Shown here piece by piece: positions 47,174-54,874 of a DNA stretch of 64,000 bases (the first letter of the stretch is position 1; every line of letters begins with the position of its first letter). The notes under the pieces were generated by a model. The model searched no databases. It saw only the letters and a list, made by a program, of their open reading frames with translations, and was not told the origin of the DNA. Origin of the DNA: Lachnospiraceae bacterium (GTDB lineage Bacteria; Bacillota; Clostridia; Lachnospirales; Lachnospiraceae); the NCBI GenBank assembly GCA_017460885.1, contig JAFUAB010000008.1, positions 124,001 to 188,000 on the forward strand, given 5' to 3'. The position numbers and the translations under genes are program-made.

Positions 47174-48098
47174 CGCTGGTCTCCCTTACGATATACTTAG
47201 GTCTCCGCTTAATCTCAAGATACATTTGGGCAAGATACTGTCCAATAATGCCCAATACCAAAAAAATCATGCCAAATCCGAAAAGCAATATGCACATGAT
47301 TGAAGGATACCCTGCAACAGCCTCATGCAAAACCAGTTGCTTCACGACAATCACGATCGTATACACAAGTGCGATTATGCAAAAAATAAAGCCCAGAACC
47401 GATATGGCCACCAAGGGAGCCGTGGAAAACGCCACTATGCCTTTTATGGCATATGAAAAAGCATTTTTCATCGGAAGCTTGGTCTTGCCGGCAACACGCT
47501 CACGATTCTCAAACGGTATCCACTTGATCCTGAATCCAACCCATGAAAAAATGCCTTTGGTAAATCGTTCGCTTTCTTCAAGTTCAAGAACGGCATCCAC
47601 CATGTGACGTGTCATGAGCCTGAAATCACGGGCTCCATTGACCATGTCAGAATCGGATATTCGGCTCATCATGCGATAAAAGGCCCCGGCAAGAACCGAT
47701 CTAAGCCAGGGTTCTCCTTTGCGGTCCTTACGAAAGGCCGCTGCGCAGTCGTACTCGCCGGTTTTGAGCGTCTCATACATCTCCGCCAGCAGCTCCGGTG
47801 GATCCTGGAGATCGGCATCCATAACCGTCACGTAATCACCCGTGCTGGCCTTGAGGCCGGCGTACATGGATGAGTCCTTGCCAAAATTCCTGGAGAAGGA
47901 AATATACTCAAACCTCGGATCTCCATCATGGAGCTGTTTCATAAGGTTCAAAGTACCATCCTTGGAGCAATTATCCACAAGAACGATCTCAAACGCCACC
48001 TGTGGCATGGATTCCATCAGTTTATATAACTCTTCTTTAAGATATGGTATCGTGTCCTGTTCATTATAACAGGGGATCACGATGGAAATCTTGTCCAT
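47160..48098 (-). CDS. GT2 family glycosyltransferase, GtrB/DPM1-like, membrane bound
   Basis: About 312 residues. GT-A motifs: ISIVIPCYNEQDT, LVDNCSKDGT, TVMDADLQDPP. Two hydrophobic segments near residues 230-255 and 265-295, followed by GQYLAQMYLEIKRRPKYIV, place it in the polyprenyl-phosphate glycosyltransferase group. It resembles the protein at 14402-15397. It probably makes a lipid-phosphate sugar used by one of the polytopic proteins. ATG 48098 is preferred over TTG 48104. It is the first enzyme gene of the minus-strand run that continues into the GDP-heptose set. Confidence 0.9.
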   Translation of the reverse strand: MDKISIVIPCYNEQDTIPYLKEELYKLMESMPQVAFEIVLVDNCSKDGTLNLMKQLHDGDPRFEYISFSRNFGKDSSMYAGLKASTGDYVTVMDADLQDPPELLAEMYETLKTGEYDCAAAFRKDRKGEPWLRSVLAGAFYRMMSRISDSDMVNGARDFRLMTRHMVDAVLELEESERFTKGIFSWVGFRIKWIPFENRERVAGKTKLPMKNAFSYAIKGIVAFSTAPLVAISVLGFIFCIIALVYTIVIVVKQLVLHEAVAGYPSIMCILLFGFGMIFLVLGIIGQYLAQMYLEIKRRPKYIVRETSVDHI

Positions 48099-48177
48099 TA
48101 TCAATGTTCCGTATTATCAATCCTTATGTTAATTGTAAGCCAAGCTGCGATGCCAATTCTTTCATTGATGGCTGCAA

Positions 48178-48390
48178 TCACACGCGATCATAATGTCTTT
48201 CAGTCCTATACTTATCCGCAATGGCTTGTATCTCCCTGTTAATTTCGCTACTGCGAATTTCATTCTCCAAACGTCTTCCTCTTTCCTGTGCTTCCAAATG
48301 ATAACGGATAAGAGTAACCTCCCTCTCAATGTCAATCAATCTGTCGACCAAAAAATCAAGTTTTTCGCTATCATTAAGCTTTATTCCCAT
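48178..48390 (-). CDS. Small charged coiled-coil protein
   Basis: A 70-residue protein with heptad-like spacing (EKLDFLVDRLIDIEREV) and many charged residues; the ATG has a strong GGGAGG ribosome site seven bases upstream. Its first 20 residues align with those of the 47-residue protein encoded just upstream at 48548-48691 (SEKLDFLVDRL against NEKFDLILNKL), so the two are paralogues. Function unknown; such mini coiled-coil proteins may scaffold membrane complexes. Confidence 0.7.
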   Translation of the reverse strand: MGIKLNDSEKLDFLVDRLIDIEREVTLIRYHLEAQERGRRLENEIRSSEINREIQAIADKYRTERHYDRV

Positions 48391-48489
48391 TATAAACCTC
48401 CCACATGCCTGTTATCCAAATTTAAGGATTCGGATGTCAACAGATCTGCATATTACAAATTCATCTACGCACGATTCTTTAATAGAGAT

Positions 48490-48511
48490 CGGAGATCAGA
48501 TCTGACCTCCG
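48490..48511. repeat. Imperfect palindrome between the two small coiled-coil genes
   Basis: TCAGATCTGA (48496-48505) is a perfect palindrome; the flanks CGGAG and CTCCG extend it to 22 bp with one A/C mismatch pair. There is no T-run on either side, so it is not an intrinsic terminator. It could be an operator or an mRNA hairpin in the leader of the 70-residue protein. Confidence 0.4.
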
Positions 48512-48547
48512 GTCATGCATTTCATTTACGATATTTTCTGTTCAAGA

Positions 48548-48691
48548 TTAGTAACCTATTTTCTCAAATCTCTCGTCAATTTTCTTGAATCTCTCATCAA
48601 TTTTCTTAAAATTTTCATCAATTCTCTCAAAACGCTCATCGAAATCGTTTAATTTGTTCAAAATCAAGTCAAATTTTTCATTTTCAGACAT
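48548..48691 (-). CDS. Mini heptad-repeat protein, 47 residues
   Basis: Reading the minus strand from ATG 48691 gives a 47-residue protein ending GY. After an opening MSENEKFDLILNKLNDF it repeats a seven-residue unit about four times (DERFERI, DENFKKI, DERFKKI, DERFEKI), which predicts one amphipathic coiled coil. The repeat is mirrored in DNA as 21-bp direct repeats. A promoter-like TTCTCA-N17-TATAAT lies upstream (48717-48745). The opening aligns with that of the 70-residue protein at 48178-48390. Function unknown; copy number of the repeat could vary by slippage. Confidence 0.65.
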   Translation of the reverse strand: MSENEKFDLILNKLNDFDERFERIDENFKKIDERFKKIDERFEKIGY

Positions 48692-48716
48692 TTCAATCTT
48701 TCACGATTATTCGCAC

Positions 48717-48745
48717 ATTATAATTCAGCCACCTGCGCGTGAGAA
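48717..48745 (-). promoter_or_regulatory. SigA-type promoter for the small coiled-coil genes
   Basis: On the minus strand, TTCTCA (48740-48745) is followed after exactly 17 bases by TATAAT (48717-48722). The -10 is a perfect match and the -35 matches at four of six positions. It points at the 47-residue gene starting at 48691 and probably the downstream operon. Confidence 0.5.
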
Positions 48746-48850
48746 CATTCTATCATACGCATGTTCAAAAAACAATATGACCTTGAAATGACTAATATTC
48801 GTTGATTTCATCGCACAGTCGATTAGGCAATCAATACACAAAGTCGACGA

Positions 48851-48880
48851 TTGATTTTGTTATGTAAATCATAATAAAAT
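48851..48880 (+). promoter_or_regulatory. Possible promoter of the polytopic protein gene at 48941
   Basis: TTGATT (48851-48856), an 18-base spacer, and TAAAAT (48875-48880) point to the plus-strand gene 60 bp downstream. The match is moderate. A short inverted repeat (ATCAAT/ATTGAT) overlaps the -35 side. Confidence 0.4.
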
Positions 48881-48940
48881 GATGGGGACATCTGATGATC
48901 ATGCACAATGGTACATTTCCATCTAAGGAGCAATGTTTAT

Positions 48941-50881
48941 ATGCTGTCAAATTTTATTGCAATCATCCTGTTCATCATCAGTTCATATTTATTCGGATAT
49001 GCCCTGCTGACCTGGTCCGGTGTCATTGATTCGGAATACAGGCTCATACATTATGTATCGGCGCCTCTGGGCATGTCGGTCTACGGCGTGATCGCCGCAT
49101 TCTTTTATTTCAGACTGGAATGGTCAGCCGGCAGTATCAAAATCGTCTGGGGCGTGATCTCTCTGCTGTCCCTGCTTTACATTTTGATCTGTAATCGAAA
49201 GAAATTACACTCTTTTTTCAGGGATCTAAACGCACTCTGGCTCTTACTGGCATTATTCATCATAATGATTATGCCGGGGTTATACAAGGGAGCCAATTAC
49301 TATGCGTATAAGGGAAACCCCTACGACAAGCTGGCCTACGTATCCGAAATCTCTTACATGGTCAACCATGACGTTCATTACGGCGATTTTGACATGACAA
49401 ACGAGGAGTACTATCCTGATGTGCTTTATCAGGGATACTATTACATAGTCAATGACCGTCCTCTCGTAAGCCTGATCTGTGCCGTAATGGCAACCGGAGG
49501 CGAACTGTTTGTTCTTACTCACCTCTACGTGAGCATGATCTGGGCATTTATCTCCGCCCCCATGACCGCAATGCTGGAAATCCTGTTCCCGGGCATGAAA
49601 AAATGGAAATACCTTGTCTTTTCTCTGATCTACACATTCTGCGTATACTGTCAGATTCAAAATGATATGGATACCTGGTCGCAGCAATGTGCCTCATCAA
49701 TCCTCATTTCATTCACAGTATTGTGGCTGATAAAATTGAATAACATATTGATCCTGGATGGAAAAATCAACGTTAAAGATATTATTCTGTTGGGCTTAAC
49801 CGGAACGGGAGCATTTATGATATATGCGGAAAATACATGGTTGCATGGATTAGTACTGATCTCAGTCACGATTATCATGTTTTTGGGATACAGATCACTG
49901 CAAAAATGCAAAGAACTGCTCAAAGCCGTGATCATACCGTTTTTTATGCTTACATTATGTTATATTTCTCATCCGGGTACCTTCAAATGTGCCTTTGGAC
50001 ATATATTATTTGCCACAATGAGTTCAAATCAGAACTGGAGCGGCTTCTATAACTATTGGCTTGGGTATCACGAATTCATTGCATCCAGTGAACCGGGAGC
50101 ACTGATCAAAAAGATTCTTACGATCATCCCCGGATGGAGTGGTATGTATATGCTCACCCCAATTTACTCCGGTATCCATCGCGTGATCATCTGCCTGTGG
50201 TTACTGGCCATGGCTTTCTTGTCAATCGGAGTCATAGGTCTGGTCGCCTGTTCCGCATATCATGCCATACACCGGAAAGATGATAATAATTCTTTCTTCA
50301 GATCAGCCATATTATTCTGCTCATTATTATCTATATGCTTTTTTGCCGTCTGCATTGCCGGAAGGAAATTTTTTACCGGTGCAAAAACCCTGATGTTCAC
50401 ATCACATTTCCTTTACATCATGTTTGCCATGCCGGTAATGCTATTAATTATGCAGACTCCTCAAAATGCCTTCGGACTAAACAGCACTTCCTATAAATAC
50501 AGTCTGAGACATCTTCCCCTGATGCTCGTGTCCGGCATATTCCTGATCTGTCAGATCAGTGCTCTTGGACTCAGAATAGGAAATATAATAACTGATGACT
50601 ACGGAATCATGCAGATGGGATATTACTATCCCCAGATGGAGTCAGATACAAAAATCGACTACATATTGAATTTTGACGAGCGGGATTACGCAGATCAAAA
50701 CGTTGTAGCGCTTGTAGGCGGAAGCGAAACATTCCAAAAATATGTCAAACTCTGCCTGACTTATGAAAATGTAGACTATTACACCGTATATAACTGGCAT
50801 AATGGCAAGCTGTCCGATGATACCGAACTTCGCTCCGGGGATACCGCCATATATGCAAGCAATTACTTAAGATTAAAATAA
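48941..50881 (+). CDS. Polytopic membrane protein, probable GT-C-like
   Basis: About 646 residues with 12-13 hydrophobic segments and a small C-terminal soluble part. An outer loop after the third or fourth helix has YKGNPYDKLAYVSEISYMVNHDVHYGDFDMTNEEYYPDVLYQGYY (given only as a landmark by its ends YKGNPYD and YYPDVLY). No family is assigned with confidence. AAGGAG lies ten bases before ATG 48941, which fixes the start there rather than at the longer in-frame ATG 48908. It is alone on the plus strand and ends 10 bp from the convergent asparagine-synthetase-like gene. Confidence 0.68.
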   Translation: MLSNFIAIILFIISSYLFGYALLTWSGVIDSEYRLIHYVSAPLGMSVYGVIAAFFYFRLEWSAGSIKIVWGVISLLSLLYILICNRKKLHSFFRDLNALWLLLALFIIMIMPGLYKGANYYAYKGNPYDKLAYVSEISYMVNHDVHYGDFDMTNEEYYPDVLYQGYYYIVNDRPLVSLICAVMATGGELFVLTHLYVSMIWAFISAPMTAMLEILFPGMKKWKYLVFSLIYTFCVYCQIQNDMDTWSQQCASSILISFTVLWLIKLNNILILDGKINVKDIILLGLTGTGAFMIYAENTWLHGLVLISVTIIMFLGYRSLQKCKELLKAVIIPFFMLTLCYISHPGTFKCAFGHILFATMSSNQNWSGFYNYWLGYHEFIASSEPGALIKKILTIIPGWSGMYMLTPIYSGIHRVIICLWLLAMAFLSIGVIGLVACSAYHAIHRKDDNNSFFRSAILFCSLLSICFFAVCIAGRKFFTGAKTLMFTSHFLYIMFAMPVMLLIMQTPQNAFGLNSTSYKYSLRHLPLMLVSGIFLICQISALGLRIGNIITDDYGIMQMGYYYPQMESDTKIDYILNFDERDYADQNVVALVGGSETFQKYVKLCLTYENVDYYTVYNWHNGKLSDDTELRSGDTAIYASNYLRLK

Positions 50882-50890
50882 AACCCTACC

Positions 50891-52609
50891 TTATATTCCC
50901 CATTCATTGATCAATACTCCCAGCCACATATGCCCATGCATCATCTCGTTCCGCATATATTCATACGGAACGCCAAACCCCATCTTGGGACGATACAGGA
51001 TTTCGCCGGGGATTTCGTTTATATATGCCTGTTTCAGACATTCCTTCAGTCTGCTTCCGGGGCAGCACTCTTCTGAGGAAAGCGAGAATGCATATTCTAT
51101 GATTTCTTTTGACAAAAGCGGGACTCTGGACTCCAGAGAGACCTGCATACTGACCCTGTCAACCTTGGTAAGTACTGCATCATGCATATAGGTCTTAAAA
51201 TCCAGGTACCGCACCCTGGTCATAGGCGGCAGATCTTCATCCCAATATTGACGATAATACCATGCACGGTCATAGTCATCCGGGACATCGTATTGCTTCA
51301 GATAGTTTGACACGGCAGGATTGGGATAGAGCAGATTCATTCCCTGTTCCCGCTTATATATATTAAATGCGGTTTCAGTTACTTCTGCCAGTCTGTTTGT
51401 AATCCCCCCATAACGCAGTATATACTTTACGAGCTGCTTAACTGTTCTCCATTCGCGACCGGGGCTTTTGAGATAATTCAGGTAGCGTTCATATCTGTCA
51501 TATCCGCCGAAGAGCTCATCTCCGCCGTCTCCGGTAAGTACAACCGTCACATGTTTTTTTGCCAACGCGGATACTCTGTATGTAGGATAAGCGGAGGTAT
51601 CGGCAAATGGCTCGTCATACCATTCCTTAAGCTTGCCCTTGGTATCCTTCAGATCTTTATCTCCGAGGATCTCACCTATGGCATTGAGCTGATATCTGTC
51701 AGTCATAAGCCGGGCATAGTCAGTCTCATCAAAAGCCTTATCCTCAAATCCCATGGTAAAGGCACAGATATCGGGTTTCAATCTGCTGGATTCGTATGTA
51801 ACAATGCTTGAGTCAACTCCACCGCTCAAAAAGGTACCGACTGGCACATCTGCCACCATCTGATCCTTAACCGATCTGCGGATCAGCATGCGCAGGGTAT
51901 CCGAAACTTCTGCTTCTGTTCTTTTACGAGCCGCGTTACCGTTTACCTTAAGCTCCCAATATGGTTCCGCTTCGAACAGTCTTTTTTGTTCAGTGTCAAA
52001 TACCAGCCTATGGGCGGGCGGCAGCTTATATACGTTTTTAAACAGGCTTTTGGGGCACGGGATGTACTGATAATGCAGATAATCACAGATGGCGGTATCA
52101 TCTATGTCAAGCCTCTCCTCTCCAATAAGGCTTACTATGCCTTTCAGTTCGGAAGAAAAAGCAAATTCTCCGTCCTGGAAATAGTAATACAAAGGCTTGA
52201 TCCCGGGACGGTCACGGTACAGTCTGATACGTCTATCCCGCTCGTCATATAAAGCTATCGCGAACATGCCGTCAATATGATCAATAAAGCTGTCCCCATA
52301 CTTCAGATATGCATTCAGGATCACCTCAGTATCGGAGGTAGTATTAAACTTATACTCTTTGGCGAGTTCATTTCGAATTCCGCCAAAGCCGTATATCTCA
52401 CCGTTAAATACTATATGCACAAGTCCGTCGGCTGAATCCATCGGCTGCATGGCCCGCTCATTCAAGTCCATGATGGCAAGCCTGGCAAACGCAAACGTTA
52501 CGTCGCCAAAAGACCTGACTCGCTGTCCGTCAGGCCCCCTGTAGCGCATAGTATCTATTCCAGATTTATAATCCCATTTAGGGTTGTTGCCGCCTATAAT
52601 GCCGCACAT
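50891..52609 (-). CDS. asnB: Asparagine synthetase B-like glutamine amidotransferase
   Basis: A 572-residue protein. Cys2 of MCGIIGG is the glutaminase nucleophile; RYRGPDG and FNGEIYGF follow in the Ntn domain. The synthetase domain has the PP-loop FLSGGVDSSIV near residue 250 and LTGDGGDELFGGYDRY. It releases ammonia from glutamine and transfers it to an adenylated carboxylate. In glycan loci such proteins often amidate uronic acids or related sugars instead of making asparagine; which applies here cannot be told. GGAG precedes the ATG. It lies 5 bp after the AAA ATPase stop codon. Confidence 0.9.
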   Translation of the reverse strand: MCGIIGGNNPKWDYKSGIDTMRYRGPDGQRVRSFGDVTFAFARLAIMDLNERAMQPMDSADGLVHIVFNGEIYGFGGIRNELAKEYKFNTTSDTEVILNAYLKYGDSFIDHIDGMFAIALYDERDRRIRLYRDRPGIKPLYYYFQDGEFAFSSELKGIVSLIGEERLDIDDTAICDYLHYQYIPCPKSLFKNVYKLPPAHRLVFDTEQKRLFEAEPYWELKVNGNAARKRTEAEVSDTLRMLIRRSVKDQMVADVPVGTFLSGGVDSSIVTYESSRLKPDICAFTMGFEDKAFDETDYARLMTDRYQLNAIGEILGDKDLKDTKGKLKEWYDEPFADTSAYPTYRVSALAKKHVTVVLTGDGGDELFGGYDRYERYLNYLKSPGREWRTVKQLVKYILRYGGITNRLAEVTETAFNIYKREQGMNLLYPNPAVSNYLKQYDVPDDYDRAWYYRQYWDEDLPPMTRVRYLDFKTYMHDAVLTKVDRVSMQVSLESRVPLLSKEIIEYAFSLSSEECCPGSRLKECLKQAYINEIPGEILYRPKMGFGVPYEYMRNEMMHGHMWLGVLINEWGI

Positions 52610-52614
52610 AAGCT

Positions 52615-53664
52615 CTACTCCGTGTATTGTTGAATTACAAACTCCCTGAAAAAGGGCAGGCTAAAGGAAACATATCCCCGGGAACTCCTGTCTGAAAGTA
52701 TGCCGCTCTTGATCAATGTGTCTTTATATGTTGAAAAGCTGTTTGAATCCATCTCAAGCTTGTTCCGTATCTCATTGACAGCAGTCACTGGTTCAGAATC
52801 AGCTACAGCCATTACAACCCTTCTTTCCTCGCCTGATAATTCCTCCCATATTTTATCATAAGAGCACTCGGAAAGATTTACCATATACTCGGTCAGAACA
52901 TCCTCATCTGCCTCCTTTTTGCCCTTATCGCACAGAATATATCCCAGCGTCTGGAATGCATAAGAATAGCCATCCGTTAATCGAGCCAAAACGGACGCCT
53001 TGTCATAGTCAATATCAAAAACTTCCTGATAATATCTGGATATTCTCATCAGATTCAATGCTCCGATCATGATCTTTGGAGCCCTTTTAAGGAATGTCAT
53101 GGTCTTGTTATTCTGCAAAGCTCTGACATTTTTATATAGTCCGGTTCCTATCACAAATATATCCATTTCCTCACGGATGCAATGCTGAAAATACGACATG
53201 AACGCTCTGACGGATGGGGAGTTGGAAACCTCATCTACGGTGACCAGAATCTTTATGCCCTTTTTTTTGAATCCATTGATAATCTCATCCAGATCCGCGT
53301 GTATGTCACTGTATTTTGATCCTTTTTCAACAGATATGCCTATACCCTTCAGGCTTACGTCCAATTTAATCTTGGGATCGAGCATCTGATACTTTTTATA
53401 TAAATAACCGGCAAGAGCATTGAGCATATCTCCGTCCGTGCCCAGATCCACATGGTGCCACCCTTTATGATCCCTGATATCGTGGGCCACTTCAGTCATA
53501 AGCACTGTCTTACCGGTGCCTCTCGCCCCCATCAGGATAAAAATATGGGTCGATGGCATCTCTGCCAAAAAAGTGTTCAATATCTTGTTTCTCTCTTCAT
53601 TTCTGGAAACATATAAGTTCGGTTTAGCACCGAAATCCAGGGTGAATGGATTGTTGTATGCCAT
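52615..53664 (-). CDS. AAA ATPase with C-terminal winged helix
   Basis: About 349 residues. Walker A GARGTGKT at 46-53; Walker B KILVTVDEV near 145; a Sensor-like GTGLYKN near 180. The last 75 residues (RRVVMAVADSEPVTAVNEIRNKL ... GYVSFSLPFFREFVIQ) look like a winged helix. This is the layout of archaeal-type/STAND-related ATPases with DNA-binding ends. The start is ATG 53664, with GAGG nine bases upstream. A phased 10-bp repeat array lies directly upstream and may be its own operator. It does not resemble glycan enzymes; it may be a regulator or defence-type protein. Confidence 0.82.
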   Translation of the reverse strand: MAYNNPFTLDFGAKPNLYVSRNEERNKILNTFLAEMPSTHIFILMGARGTGKTVLMTEVAHDIRDHKGWHHVDLGTDGDMLNALAGYLYKKYQMLDPKIKLDVSLKGIGISVEKGSKYSDIHADLDEIINGFKKKGIKILVTVDEVSNSPSVRAFMSYFQHCIREEMDIFVIGTGLYKNVRALQNNKTMTFLKRAPKIMIGALNLMRISRYYQEVFDIDYDKASVLARLTDGYSYAFQTLGYILCDKGKKEADEDVLTEYMVNLSECSYDKIWEELSGEERRVVMAVADSEPVTAVNEIRNKLEMDSNSFSTYKDTLIKSGILSDRSSRGYVSFSLPFFREFVIQQYTE

Positions 53665-53702
53665 TTCGTTTCGCCTCTTCAAATAATAAAACTCTTATCT
53701 GT

Positions 53703-53790
53703 ATTACGCTTTATTACACTTTATTACACTTTTGTTGTTGTACTACACTTTATTACACTTTTACTGCCATATTACACTTTATTACCGTAC
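53703..53790. repeat. Phased 10-bp repeat array (ATTACACTTT) upstream of the AAA ATPase gene
   Basis: Units begin at 53703, 53713, 53723, 53742, 53752, 53771 and 53781. The central form is ATTACACTTT; the first, fourth and last vary by one or more bases. Starts are 10, 10, 19, 10, 19 and 10 bases apart, so all units lie close to one face of the helix. The array ends 39 bases from the ATPase start codon. It looks like an iteron or operator series for a DNA-binding protein, plausibly the ATPase with its winged helix. Confidence 0.75.
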
Positions 53791-53847
53791 AGCGCAACTA
53801 TTGTCACAATAATAAAGTCATCAGTCCGACAACCTAATACAAGAATC

Positions 53848-53878
53848 ACCCTGCAGCTTGCTTCAGGGTTTTTTATTT
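53848..53878 (+). terminator. Rho-independent terminator, plus strand
   Basis: ACCCTG (53848-53853) pairs with CAGGGT (53864-53869); the loop contains a further AGC/GCT pairing. A run of six T follows, then ATTT. No plus-strand gene is visible upstream. The reverse orientation lacks a T-run after the stem, so it would not serve the TupA-like gene well. Confidence 0.65.
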
Positions 53879-53920
53879 GCAATATATGAGTTATTGTGGA
53901 GGATTAGACCGTATATGCTA

Positions 53921-54874
53921 CTACAAAATAATAAGATCTCCCAGGAATCTGTTGATTTCAGGTGTAAAATACCTATTATGCCGATACATTCCAGCATGAG
54001 GATAGAAAGTCATTTCTCCAAAAAATATCCTGTTGTTAATTATATAAAAATCCACACGAACATATCTCAATCCATCAGAAAGACTTTCCGCTGCCTCCAG
54101 AAGTTCAGCAAGGCAGGATGGTTGAGATATGACCTCATCGGTTTTATGGAATGTTCCAAAAGTCCATGTCTGCTCATTCCAATCTGTGTCATAAACAACT
54201 TGCCAGGCATTATGTGTCTTATAATCTCTGCCGCCAATGACTTGAATAAATCGGGGTTTTCCCGAGAAACAGTGCACCTTATAATCAACCAGGCTTTCTG
54301 TTCCACCCGGACCCATATATTTCTCCGCGATCACGCGTGGTACGATATCTTTATAAACCCATTCTCTATACAGAAGATAATAATCCTGTTCCAGATACCG
54401 GTTTAACTCGTTTCGAACAAGTGAATAATCCAGTTTAGTTTTATCCGTACATACGCAATTGCCCAATCCGGAATTATGAGAACATTTAATTACAAATCTT
54501 TCAGGTAATGCTTCAAAATCAACCTCATCCGCATTATCCCATATTCCGATAGTAGGAATGACGTATTCTTCTCCGAGCCTCTCCGCCACCCATTTTTTAA
54601 CTTCTACCTTATCCGCCAATATATGATACACGGGATCACGGTCATTCAATTTCAACCATTGAATCTTTTCATTAAAGCTTTGGGGATCCTCCAAATTCAA
54701 GGACTGTTCCTTCCCCAATTCATATTTCCATTGTCTCCTGATGAATCTGCCATCACTCATATGATCATACTTTCCCTGATCATACAGTGTTCTGAATCGA
54801 TAGTCTTCGTCAAGAATCATCTTGCCCATATGTTTTATTTTTATTATAGTGTTTTTCATTCCTTCACCAATCAC
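53921..54874 (-). CDS. TupA-like ATP-grasp protein
   Basis: A 317-residue protein matching the TupA-like ATP-grasp family of teichuronopeptide and polysaccharide loci: FNEKIQWLKLNDRDPVYHILADKVEVKKWV in its first third (landmark ends FNEKIQWLK and ADKVEVKKW), VIKCSHNSGLGN near the middle, and VRVDFYIINNRIFFGEMTFYPHAGM near the end. Members are thought to ligate amino acids or similar groups to glycans or act in their synthesis. GTG 54874 overlaps the previous stop; ATG 54859 with GGTG upstream is an alternative. It is coupled to the GT4 gene and so would follow the state of the proposed invertible switch. Confidence 0.85.
   Translation of the reverse strand: MIGEGMKNTIIKIKHMGKMILDEDYRFRTLYDQGKYDHMSDGRFIRRQWKYELGKEQSLNLEDPQSFNEKIQWLKLNDRDPVYHILADKVEVKKWVAERLGEEYVIPTIGIWDNADEVDFEALPERFVIKCSHNSGLGNCVCTDKTKLDYSLVRNELNRYLEQDYYLLYREWVYKDIVPRVIAEKYMGPGGTESLVDYKVHCFSGKPRFIQVIGGRDYKTHNAWQVVYDTDWNEQTWTFGTFHKTDEVISQPSCLAELLEAAESLSDGLRYVRVDFYIINNRIFFGEMTFYPHAGMYRHNRYFTPEINRFLGDLIIL

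Noticed and set aside
48193-48791. Plus-strand frames opposite the small coiled-coil genes
   Set aside because: The minus strand has ribosome sites, a promoter-like sequence and clean heptad repeats; the plus-strand products are low-complexity Ser/Phe/Lys peptides.
53703-53790. CRISPR array
   Set aside because: Units are 10 bp, mostly contiguous, with no spacers of 30 bp or so and no cas genes nearby.
53646-53837. Plus-strand frame of 63 codons through the 10-bp repeat array
   Set aside because: Its Leu/Tyr/His/Thr-rich product is simply the translation of the repeats; no ribosome site and no conserved pattern.
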